Positions 44,590 through 52,799 of a stretch of DNA of 64,000 bases are shown here, in pieces (position 1 is the first letter of the stretch; every line of letters starts with the position of its first letter). Source of the stretch: Catalinimonas alkaloidigena. Lineage in GTDB: Bacteria > Bacteroidota > Bacteroidia > Cytophagales > Cyclobacteriaceae. Under the pieces are notes generated by a model that worked only from the letters and a program-made list of their open reading frames with translations, was not told where the DNA came from and made no database searches. The translations under genes were made by a program, and so were the position numbers. The stretch covers positions 625,001 through 689,000 of the forward strand of contig NZ_JAQFIL010000001.1 of assembly GCF_029504655.1 (NCBI RefSeq), read 5' to 3'.

Positions 44590-45534
44590 ATGGAAAATCA
44601 TTACGCAATTGTTACACCCTGTTTTAATGAGAATGAGACTATTATTAAGTTTCTATTGTCATTAGAAGACACCCTGCAAAACCTGCCATACCATTTCACA
44701 GTAGTGGTAGTTAATGATTGTTCTACAGATAAAACTTTAGATCTGCTTTCAGATTTTACTTTCAAGGCGCGCAATTTGTCATTGGACTTATTATCACTAA
44801 GAGTTAATCTGGGGCATCAGGGGGCAATATTTCAGGGCTTGCTTTATGCAAGAGGTCTTGAGGTAGATAGGTTTATCATCATGGACGCTGATGGAGAAGA
44901 TGATCCTCATGCTATCTTAAGCTTACTGGTTCATCAGGAATCTGACATTGTACACGTTGTTCGGGGTAAGCGGAATGAGAGCCTCTTTTTTAGAGTGGCC
45001 TATTATTTCTATAAGTTATTGTTCAAGGCGATTACCCATAAGAATATGAACTTCGGGAACTTCTGTATGATCAACAGAAGAGTGCTGGAAGCCGCAACAC
45101 ATTCATCGTTCATTCATTTTGCGGCATATCTGTCTAAGGTGCGTGGAAGTCATGCCTACATCACCTTTGACAGACAGAAACGTATTGGTGGTGAGTCAAA
45201 AATGAAAGCCAGCAGTTTGGTCTACCATGCTTTTAAGTCTCTTACTGAATACGCTGAAGATTTGCTGATGATATTTCTGAAGTTATTTATGGTATTGGCA
45301 AGTGGGTTTGTAGGGCTGATAGGTTATATTTTTTATCTGAAATTATTTACAGATAAAGCTATCCTTGGTTGGGCCAGTACCATGTCTGTGGGTTTATTTA
45401 ACACAGCCCTGATTTCAATAGGGTTTTACGTCATCGGAATTATTTTGCTCAACATTTCACATTATCGGAATGCTGCTTCTAAAGAGCCGGTATATGAGTT
45501 AGTTGATGATCATTATGAGCATGAATTTAACTGA
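44590..45534 (+). CDS. Membrane-anchored family 2 glycosyltransferase (polyprenyl-phosphate sugar transferase-like)
   Basis: 314 residues. GT-A domain with YAIVTPCFNENETIIKFLLS, VVVVNDCSTDKTLDLLSDF, NLGHQGAIFQGLLYARGL, the DxD-type IIMDADGEDDP, and FGNFCMINRRVLEA. From about residue 225 two membrane helices follow (FLKLFMVLASGFVGLIGYIFYL and TALISIGFYVIGIILLNI). This is the layout of dolichol/undecaprenyl-phosphate glucosyl or mannosyl transferases (GtrB/DPM1-like). It would load a sugar onto a lipid carrier for the GT-C-like protein encoded next. Preceded by a highly AT-rich gap. Confidence 0.9.
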   Translation: MENHYAIVTPCFNENETIIKFLLSLEDTLQNLPYHFTVVVVNDCSTDKTLDLLSDFTFKARNLSLDLLSLRVNLGHQGAIFQGLLYARGLEVDRFIIMDADGEDDPHAILSLLVHQESDIVHVVRGKRNESLFFRVAYYFYKLLFKAITHKNMNFGNFCMINRRVLEAATHSSFIHFAAYLSKVRGSHAYITFDRQKRIGGESKMKASSLVYHAFKSLTEYAEDLLMIFLKLFMVLASGFVGLIGYIFYLKLFTDKAILGWASTMSVGLFNTALISIGFYVIGIILLNISHYRNAASKEPVYELVDDHYEHEFN

Positions 45535-45636
45535 CTGAGATATTAACACCTGCTAGATATTAAGCATACTGGTTAATATAAATTTACTAGCTCCTACACT
45601 ACCTACACATAAAATTAACATATAAGTTTGTGTAAA

Positions 45637-47250
45637 ATGCTAAACAGAGAGAGTAAGACTAATCTGAATTCTATCTTAGACATCCTGTACAATTACGCAG
45701 CTAAGAATGGGTTCAGGCTTATTTTGGCGGTGGTATTGCTAGGCCTAATGGCAACTGTGGTGCTACGTATTGTATTAATTTTCACATTTATTCCGGATTT
45801 AGGAGGAGTTGAGAGTAATGTGATCTACAGTATTCAGAGGGTGATGGATGGTTATCCTTTGTATATGGACCCTTCAGACCCTCCCTATTCTATTACGCAA
45901 TACACGCCGATCTATTATTTCATTATCTATGCGCTGGGAAAGCTTTTTCAAATCAGTGCAAGTGATGTGGAAAGTATTTACATATTGAGCAGGAGTGTGT
46001 CTTTCATTTTCAATTTGGGATTCGCATATCTATCGGCACTCATCCTTGTAGATATTTTTAAAGGAAAAAAGTGGATGGGGTTTATCGCTTTTACCTTTGC
46101 TTTTGTATTCCTTGACGAAGAAAGCTTCTCCCGTCCCGATAGTTTGTACAATGTAATGGTGATGGCAACCATATATGTTTTCCTTCTTTTTTTCAGGAAA
46201 GGTGTTAAGCCTAAAAAAGTTAGCCTGTTGGTATTAGCTTCTCTGCTTTCGGTATTCACAATTTATGTCAAGCAATCCGGAATATTTTTACCTGTATTAC
46301 TGGTATTCTTCGTGCTGGTTTATTGTCAGAATATCAGGTGGGCTTCTATTTCGGTAGCCACAATGTTGGTATCGTTTACAGCATTACTTTTCCTGTTTAC
46401 AGGAGGTAATCTGGTGCCGTTTTTTCAAAATGTTGTGGAAGGTGTAAATAATGGAATAAGTCTGAAATGGTTCGTCGAGAAAATAGTGATTGAGCATTTT
46501 CAAAAAGAAAGGTTTATCAACATTTTTGGTATTTCGTTGTCAATCTATTGGCTTGTAAAAGGAGGAAGCCACCAATTGAAGTTTTTGGGGCTAGCCATGT
46601 TGGGGTCCTTCTTATTTGCCCTTATTACTGGCGTAAAAGTTGGTGCGGCACCTAATTATTTTACTGAGTTTATTGCACTCACAGTGATTGCTACCCTCAT
46701 CTTCTTACAAAAGTATGATAGACTTATTTACGAGGAGAAAACACATCATCATGATGCTCCGGATAACTTTAAGATATTATTTTACTTAATTCTGGTAGGA
46801 ATGACGCTCCTGCCCAGGCTTGCAGGAAAAGTAGATACCGAATTAATTAAGGCACAGCCTCACATATTAGGTAAAGCAGGCTATCAGAGTAATAAAGCGA
46901 TCGCCGACTTTATGTATGAAGAGGAAAAAATACAGCCGGAAGATCAAGTGTTTATTACTACTCATGTACATGACTACTTAAATAAATTTCTGTACAGAAA
47001 TGCTATTTTTCCTCAGAAAGAGATTGTGTACCGTAACCCCGAAGGTGTATATGACTACAATAAATTTAAACAAGGATTACAAAACGGTGATGTTAAATAT
47101 ATCATCGCAAGTGTAGCGGAAGGAAATATTGTAACTGAGGGTGGTGAACAAGTAATTTCTGAAGATTTTCTGAGTGCTGACTATTCAGATTATAAGCCTA
47201 TCAAAGAACTTAATGGTTATGTGATATTTAAAAGTAAATCTGCTCCTTAA
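45637..47250 (+). CDS. Polytopic membrane protein, probable GT-C glycosyltransferase
   Basis: About 537 residues with some ten or more hydrophobic helices. The first periplasmic loop contains PDLGGVESNVIYSIQRVMDGYPLY and SDPPYSITQYTPIYYF, with acidic residues as expected for the catalytic loop of GT-C (GT39/GT87-like) enzymes. FLDEESFSRPDSLYNVMVM lies in the next loops. The soluble C-terminal part (about 400-537) ends YVIFKSKSAP. It would transfer a sugar from the lipid-linked donor made by the preceding gene to an outer acceptor (polysaccharide, lipid or protein). The specific acceptor is unknown. A TTG upstream (45628) is possible but the ATG at 45637 is preferred. A good terminator follows. 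Confidence 0.78.
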   Translation: MLNRESKTNLNSILDILYNYAAKNGFRLILAVVLLGLMATVVLRIVLIFTFIPDLGGVESNVIYSIQRVMDGYPLYMDPSDPPYSITQYTPIYYFIIYALGKLFQISASDVESIYILSRSVSFIFNLGFAYLSALILVDIFKGKKWMGFIAFTFAFVFLDEESFSRPDSLYNVMVMATIYVFLLFFRKGVKPKKVSLLVLASLLSVFTIYVKQSGIFLPVLLVFFVLVYCQNIRWASISVATMLVSFTALLFLFTGGNLVPFFQNVVEGVNNGISLKWFVEKIVIEHFQKERFINIFGISLSIYWLVKGGSHQLKFLGLAMLGSFLFALITGVKVGAAPNYFTEFIALTVIATLIFLQKYDRLIYEEKTHHHDAPDNFKILFYLILVGMTLLPRLAGKVDTELIKAQPHILGKAGYQSNKAIADFMYEEEKIQPEDQVFITTHVHDYLNKFLYRNAIFPQKEIVYRNPEGVYDYNKFKQGLQNGDVKYIIASVAEGNIVTEGGEQVISEDFLSADYSDYKPIKELNGYVIFKSKSAP

Positions 47251-47279
47251 GTAGTTTTTCTTTTAAAGATAAATTCCAG

Positions 47280-47324
47280 GCCTGTTTTGGTAACCTTTAC
47301 TGAGACAGGCTTTTATTTTTTTTT
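47280..47324 (+). terminator. Terminator after the GT-C-like gene
   Basis: Stem from GCCTGTTTTGGTAA (47280-47293) with TTTACTGAGACAGGC (47296-47310): 14 pairs including three G-T, with a short loop, then TTTTATTTTTTTTT. Strong. Confidence 0.85.
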
Positions 47325-47385
47325 GCTACAAAAAATGATTTTTTTGATCAGTATGAAAGAGATAGCGTAGAAAGAATATTACTTT

Positions 47386-50300
47386 GTGGGCATGGATAGA
47401 ATGAGTTTTCTACAAAAGATTGTTACCAATGTAATCAGAGATTTTTCAGATGAGCTGAAAGATGCTACAGTAGTTTTTCCTAATCGTAGGGCAGGAATAT
47501 TTTTTAAAGATTTGCTTGCTAAAAGGCTGGATAACGCCAGTTGGATGCCTCAGGTTTGTACTTTGGAAGATCTGGCAGCACGCCTGTCTGATTTAGTTTT
47601 GGCAGATAAGCTAAGTCTCGTATATCAGCTTTATGAAGTGTTTCGGCAAAATGATAGACAAATAGAAAGCTTTGACCGCTTTTACTTCTGGGGTGAGTTA
47701 CTGCTCGCTGATTTTAGCGAAGTAGACATGGCTATGGTCAATGCTAAAGACTTGTTCTCAAACCTTAAAGACCTCAAGTCCATTGAAGCGGGTTATGACT
47801 ACCTCACGGAAGACCAGAAAAAAGTAATTGCTCGTTTCTGGGAAAGCTTTCAATATGAGGAAGAAAAAAAAGCTGTAGGTAGCTCTCAAGAAAGATTTCT
47901 TTTATTCTGGAATAAGCTCTATCCGATTTATCAGCAGTATAGAGAGGCGTTGACCAAGCAGGGACTTGCTTACGAAGGATTGGTTTTCAGGCATGTCGCT
48001 GACCAACTAAAAAATGATGCAGTGTCTTTACCATCTGGTTCTTTCGTTTTTGTTGGCCTGAATGCTTTGAAAAATGCTGAATTGCAGATTGTCAAACAAT
48101 TGGTGAGTCAGGAAAAAGCAACAGTTTATTGGGATATTGATGCATATTACTTAAATAATGAGGTGCAGGAAGCAGGTGTTTTTTTGAGAAAATATCTTCG
48201 CTCCACTACACTTGCACCCACCTTTCCCAAAGCGATACCTAACCAATACCATAGTGGAAAAGAAAGACAGATCCATATACATGGGGTGCCTTTGGAAGTG
48301 GGACAAGCAAAAAAAACAGGAGAATTTTTACAGGAACTCAGCAAAAAAGAAGGCTTTAATCCCGAGCGATGTGTGGTAGTACTTCCTGACGAGCATATGC
48401 TTTTTCCGGTACTACATGCTTTGCCCCCTGTCATCCCGAAAGTAAACGTAACGATGGGGTATCCACTGCGGAACACTTCTCTCTATAGCTTTATTGAGCA
48501 TTTACTAGACTTACAATTAGAAAAAAAGCAAGTCCAACAGCAGTATACCTATCATTATGAGAGTTTATTAGCATTACTTCGCCATCCCTTTATAAAAAAC
48601 TATGCTCCGGCACTGGCAGAACTTAACATTCAGCATATTATACAGAGTAATGCCGTTTATATTCATCAGGAGGATCTTGAAGGGGATACAACTTTCTTTC
48701 AGAATTTATTGACGGCTGTAGAGGATGTCCCTCACTTATTCAGCTACTTACTGCACTGGAGTGCCCAGCTTCATCAATTACTAAACCAGGAAGAAGAAAA
48801 CGCGAATAACGCAGCTCATGAATTATCAGAAAGTGAAGATGGCGCTTCCAGTCAGAACATCCCCATGCTGGAGCAGGAGCTCCTGTATCACTTCTATATC
48901 CATCTCAACCGACTAAAATCGCTTACCCAGGAACGTCAGTTTGATTTTGAGCTACCGGCTTTTATTAAGTTACTAAGGCAAATCTTCCAATCGCTTAGAG
49001 TCCCTTTTACCGGTGAGCCACTGCGGGGTCTGCAGATTATGGGCTTATTAGAAACCCGAAACCTTGATTTTGACCACGTTTTTGTCCTTTCCATGAATGA
49101 AGGTGTTATGCCTGCCTCCAGCAGTCAAACTTCGTTTATACCTGCTAACCTGAAGAAAGGCTTCGGCTTATTTGGTGTAGATCAGCAGGATGCCTTTTAT
49201 GCACATGCTTTTTTTCGTTTGCTGCATCATGCCCAGCATGTTCACCTTTTTTATAATACAGAGGATACCTCCCAGCTGAGTGGTGAAATGAGTCGTTTCC
49301 TTTATCAGTTGTACTATGAATCTGCGTACAATGAGTCTGATGAACTTCGTTTTCCTGATGCCAAGGGTGATTTTATTGTGCATAGAGACTATTTGAGCAT
49401 GCAGGTTTCCCCTTCTATCGTAAAGCCTATTTCTATCACAAAGTCAGAAGATGTCTGGAAACAAATGCTGAGGTACATCAATACAGATGAAAATAGTGCG
49501 AGATCAAGTCTGACACCTTCAGCGCTAAATACATACCTGGATTGCCGACTTAAATTTTATTACAAATATGTAGCCCGGCTAAAAGAGACTGAGGAAGTGG
49601 AAGAAGAACTGGACGCCAGGGTGTTCGGGAATATACTTCACAAGACGATGGAAGTACTATATAAGCGTTTGATCAGCCTGAAAGGAAGTAAAAAAATTGA
49701 GGCGGAAGACTGTCTTCAGCTCAAAGGCGAAAAACTTGAGGAAGCTATCCAGAAAGGCTTCAAAGAGCATTATCAGCCGGAGAAAGCGCAAGCGTTTACT
49801 TTTGAAGGAAGAAATATTATTGCCAGGGAAATTGTGAAGAAAATGGCTAAGCAGATACTGGATCATGATAGCCGCTACGCTCCTTTTGAAATTGTGAGCC
49901 TGGAAAAAGGAGGTAAAGCAGGACACCATGCTCAGTTGACTGTAAGTGTGAACGGAACAAATATCAGTATTCCGTTGAGAGGGATTATTGATAGGATAGA
50001 CCGGAAAGAGGGAGTGGTAAGAGTTTTAGACTATAAAACCGGGCGTGATGAGAGAAAAGCCGTTGACATTCAGTCCATGTTTGACAGAGAACATCCGGGA
50101 CGAAATAAAGCTGCAATGCAGGCATTATTGTATGCCTGGCTTTATCAAAAAAATCAATACCATGAAAATGAAAGCATTGTACCAGGTTTGGTAAATGCTA
50201 CCGAACTTTTCAAAGAAGACTTTGATCCAAGCCTCATCCTGGAGGGGGAGAAGGTCAACAGTTTTGAGAGGTATCAAGATGAGTTTATCAGCAGTCTTTC

Positions 50301-50400
50301 CAGGCTTTTGGAAGAAATTTTTAATAAAGAAGTGCCATTTGATCAGACAGATGATGAGAAGAAGTGCGGATTTTGCCCCTACGCCAATATTTGTTACTGA
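47386..50400 (+). CDS. PD-(D/E)XK exonuclease with iron-sulfur cluster (AddB-like)
   Basis: 1004 residues. The N-terminal two thirds is a helicase-like scaffold without a functional Walker A (ATVVFPNRRAGIFFKDLLA, VVVLPDEHMLFPVL, GLLETRNLDFDHVFVLSMNEG), as in AddB. The C-terminal RecB-type nuclease domain has GNILHKTMEVLY, GIIDRIDRKEGVVRVLDYKTGR and KAAMQALLYAWLYQ. Four cysteines for a 4Fe-4S cluster are present: one in YLDCRLKFYYK and three in KKCGFCPYANIC. With a UvrD-type AddA helicase-nuclease it would process DNA double-strand ends for recombination. No AddA gene is adjacent within the window. Start: GTG 47386, with ATG 47392 and 47401 also possible. Confidence 0.9.
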   Translation: MGMDRMSFLQKIVTNVIRDFSDELKDATVVFPNRRAGIFFKDLLAKRLDNASWMPQVCTLEDLAARLSDLVLADKLSLVYQLYEVFRQNDRQIESFDRFYFWGELLLADFSEVDMAMVNAKDLFSNLKDLKSIEAGYDYLTEDQKKVIARFWESFQYEEEKKAVGSSQERFLLFWNKLYPIYQQYREALTKQGLAYEGLVFRHVADQLKNDAVSLPSGSFVFVGLNALKNAELQIVKQLVSQEKATVYWDIDAYYLNNEVQEAGVFLRKYLRSTTLAPTFPKAIPNQYHSGKERQIHIHGVPLEVGQAKKTGEFLQELSKKEGFNPERCVVVLPDEHMLFPVLHALPPVIPKVNVTMGYPLRNTSLYSFIEHLLDLQLEKKQVQQQYTYHYESLLALLRHPFIKNYAPALAELNIQHIIQSNAVYIHQEDLEGDTTFFQNLLTAVEDVPHLFSYLLHWSAQLHQLLNQEEENANNAAHELSESEDGASSQNIPMLEQELLYHFYIHLNRLKSLTQERQFDFELPAFIKLLRQIFQSLRVPFTGEPLRGLQIMGLLETRNLDFDHVFVLSMNEGVMPASSSQTSFIPANLKKGFGLFGVDQQDAFYAHAFFRLLHHAQHVHLFYNTEDTSQLSGEMSRFLYQLYYESAYNESDELRFPDAKGDFIVHRDYLSMQVSPSIVKPISITKSEDVWKQMLRYINTDENSARSSLTPSALNTYLDCRLKFYYKYVARLKETEEVEEELDARVFGNILHKTMEVLYKRLISLKGSKKIEAEDCLQLKGEKLEEAIQKGFKEHYQPEKAQAFTFEGRNIIAREIVKKMAKQILDHDSRYAPFEIVSLEKGGKAGHHAQLTVSVNGTNISIPLRGIIDRIDRKEGVVRVLDYKTGRDERKAVDIQSMFDREHPGRNKAAMQALLYAWLYQKNQYHENESIVPGLVNATELFKEDFDPSLILEGEKVNSFERYQDEFISSLSRLLEEIFNKEVPFDQTDDEKKCGFCPYANICY

Positions 50401-50440
50401 TCCTTATATATTTTTATTCATTTTTAGTAAAATACATCTC

Positions 50441-50464
50441 TGAAAGAGGCCTTTCAAGATTTTT
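50441..50464 (+). terminator. Short hairpin after the nuclease gene
   Basis: TGAAAG-AGGC-CTTTCA (50441-50456) then AGATTTTT. Six-base stem and a short T-run make a weak terminator. Confidence 0.4.
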
Positions 50465-50483
50465 CACAGACATTCATTGAGCC

Positions 50484-51713
50484 ATGCATGTAGTAAGCAC
50501 TATACTCAATATTTACAATGAGCAAAACTATACCGTAAGAAGAGTGTGTATGGTCGTATTTTTTTGGACTTTATTCGTAGGGGCAAAGCTTGAAGCCCAG
50601 TCGCTTTTTATAGGAAGCGAACAGACAGTCTGGGTGGAAGAAGGAGGGCTGATCAGCCTGAATGGTGATGCTGAAAACTATGGACAAATTACAAACCAGG
50701 GCGAGATCAGCATAAGTGGTGATTGGCAGAATCAGGGGCAGTACGTAGCTGGCACGGGGCTCTTGACGCTTGCAGGTAGTGAAACCCAAAACTTTGCTCA
50801 TGGAGATCAGGAAGTATATCAGTTGGCACTGATGAACGGGGGAGATAAGATCCTTCTGGATGATGTAAGTATATCCTCTCTGCTTAAGCTTACAAATGGT
50901 ATTTTAAGAGCAGAAAATAATGCGACAGTATATTTGGAAGCAGAGGCCCAGTCAAACGGTGGAAATAATTCATCTTTTGTTGAGGGTAAGGTTGTCAGCA
51001 CAGGAACCGGGTACAAACAGTTTCCGCTGGGAAGCGGAGAACTTTACCACCCCCTGACATTGCTTGACGTACAAGGTAACAACCCGCTCATTGGTGTTGA
51101 AGTATCCGAACCTCATCCGGCTCCCGCAAGTCTGAGTGGGCTGGAAAGCATTTCCACCAGCCGCTACTGGCAGTTAGATGTATTGTCAGGAACCTATGAA
51201 GGTTCAGTAGTCAGGATAGGGATTACAGATGAGCCTGACTTTAGTGATCTTACAGGCCTGGTCGTAGCGGCTGCACCAGCAGTAGCTACCACTTATGAGA
51301 GCTTAGGTGCCTCAGAAATAGTAGGCAAATTGGATGATGGTAGTGTTACTAGTGCTGAACCTACGACACTATCAGTAATTTCATTGGGACTAAGTTCAGA
51401 GTTTTCCGAAAGGGGTAAAGTATTGGTGCCTAATGCTTTTGCCCCTGACTCCCCATTGGAAGAAGACAGAAGCTTATCCATTTTCGCGGTTAATCTTTTG
51501 CCTGAGAGTTTTGTTTTCCGCATCTTCAACCGCTGGGGTAAACTGGTTTACGAAACGACTTCTCTGGGTGAAGCTTTACAGACAGGGTGGAATGGGATTA
51601 ACCAGGAAACTAATCAGCCTGCTCAGTTTGGGGTATATAGCTATTACCTGAGCGGTAAGTTCAGTAATGATGAAACAGTGATTCAAAAGGGAACACTGAC
51701 ACTTTTCCGTTGA
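50484..51713 (+). CDS. T9SS type B sorting-domain (gliding-motility-associated C-terminal) cargo protein
   Basis: 409 residues. Signal-like N-terminus ending VAKLEAQ-like (FFWTLFVGAKLEAQS); an ATG at 50550 gives a shorter alternative start. The N-terminal part contains GGLISLNGDAENYGQITNQ and GEISISGDWQNQGQYVAGTG, repeated strand-turn units of a beta-solenoid type. The C-terminal domain (about 310-409) is the CHU/type B sorting signal: VLVPNAFAPDSPLEEDRSL, FVFRIFNRWGKLVYETTSL, GWNGINQETNQPAQFGVYSY and the end VIQKGTLTLFR. Type B cargoes are secreted by T9SS and usually need a PorP/SprF partner, and such a gene starts three bases after this stop. Confidence 0.9.
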   Translation: MHVVSTILNIYNEQNYTVRRVCMVVFFWTLFVGAKLEAQSLFIGSEQTVWVEEGGLISLNGDAENYGQITNQGEISISGDWQNQGQYVAGTGLLTLAGSETQNFAHGDQEVYQLALMNGGDKILLDDVSISSLLKLTNGILRAENNATVYLEAEAQSNGGNNSSFVEGKVVSTGTGYKQFPLGSGELYHPLTLLDVQGNNPLIGVEVSEPHPAPASLSGLESISTSRYWQLDVLSGTYEGSVVRIGITDEPDFSDLTGLVVAAAPAVATTYESLGASEIVGKLDDGSVTSAEPTTLSVISLGLSSEFSERGKVLVPNAFAPDSPLEEDRSLSIFAVNLLPESFVFRIFNRWGKLVYETTSLGEALQTGWNGINQETNQPAQFGVYSYYLSGKFSNDETVIQKGTLTLFR

Positions 51714-51716
51714 TTT

Positions 51717-52787
51717 ATGCAGCTGACTTTTTTACATATCTTTAAAAAAAATATTCCGGTATTTTTTCTGCTGAATGTGCTTAGTTTACTACACTTACAG
51801 GCACAGGAAGTTCGTTTTTCTCAGTATCAGACCGTCCCCCTCTTGGTCAACCCGGCTTTCGCGGGCACACAGTCTGACTATGCGCTGCATCTCAATTATA
51901 GAGTACAGAACATTGGCCTGCTTGCTTACCGTACCGGCTATTTTTCATTTACGCTACCTTTATATGATCAGTCCCAGGACCCCAGGCATGTAGGTGGACT
52001 TTCTTTGGGAGCTATCAATGATATGGCGGGTGAGGCGGGTGAAATAAAGACCAATGGAGTGAATTTATCAGGAGCTTATAGCCTGCTCTTTGATCGTTAT
52101 GGCGTTCAGTCCCTTACTTTTGGCCTGCAAGGCGAATATATGCTGACCAGCATAGACTATGGCGTGCTCAACTGGCCTTCGCAGGTAACGTACTTTGGCT
52201 TTGATCCGGGACGTCGCCCGCTAGATGTGATTGAAGGTAGAAATAGCTTTGTCAGGTTCAATGCGGGTGTAATATGGTCTTATAATCCCGCGAATAATCA
52301 GCTGAATTCAGAGCAGAAGCTCAGGTTTTTTACAGGTTTTGCGGTATCAAATCTGAATTCTCCATCGCAAAGTTTTTTGAAGGATAGCTCATATGAGCTG
52401 CCCTTTCTTTATAAGATTCATGGTGGAGCTGAAGTGATGCTAGGCAAAAGAATGAGTCTGGCCCCGGATTTTGTTATAATGCTGCAAAATGGGCTATCTC
52501 AGTTTACGCTTGGTACTTTGCTCAATTATGAGAAAGATGTTCGTTCTGCAAATAACCCTAACCTTAGCAAAGTCAATTTATTTGCGGGCGCATGGTTTCG
52601 TTCCACCGATGCGCTTATATTACTGTTAGGAGCTTCAAACCGTCGGTTCAACGTAGCATTAAGCTATGACGTTAACACTGTTCCGGCCCAGGCAGGGATA
52701 GAAAGTCAGGGGGCGGTTGAACTATCTTTGGCGCTAAAGTTTTTAAAAGAAAAAAACCTCAGAAAAATATCATCACCGCTTTTTTGA
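51717..52787 (+). CDS. PorP/SprF family T9SS outer-membrane protein
   Basis: 356 residues. Signal peptide ends LLHLQAQE. The family opening QEVRFSQYQTVPLLVNPAFAGT is clear, followed by YALHLNYRVQ, GGLSLGAINDMAGEAGEIKT, GVNLSGAYSLLF, QSLTFGLQGEYML and a barrel to the end (AVELSLALKFLK). PorP/SprF proteins are 14-stranded barrels that attach or help secrete particular type B T9SS cargo, such as SprF for the SprB adhesin. The gene lies between a type B cargo gene and a PorE-like gene with three- and twelve-base gaps, forming one operon. Confidence 0.94.
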   Translation: MQLTFLHIFKKNIPVFFLLNVLSLLHLQAQEVRFSQYQTVPLLVNPAFAGTQSDYALHLNYRVQNIGLLAYRTGYFSFTLPLYDQSQDPRHVGGLSLGAINDMAGEAGEIKTNGVNLSGAYSLLFDRYGVQSLTFGLQGEYMLTSIDYGVLNWPSQVTYFGFDPGRRPLDVIEGRNSFVRFNAGVIWSYNPANNQLNSEQKLRFFTGFAVSNLNSPSQSFLKDSSYELPFLYKIHGGAEVMLGKRMSLAPDFVIMLQNGLSQFTLGTLLNYEKDVRSANNPNLSKVNLFAGAWFRSTDALILLLGASNRRFNVALSYDVNTVPAQAGIESQGAVELSLALKFLKEKNLRKISSPLF

Positions 52788-52799
52788 CCTGCCTGAATT

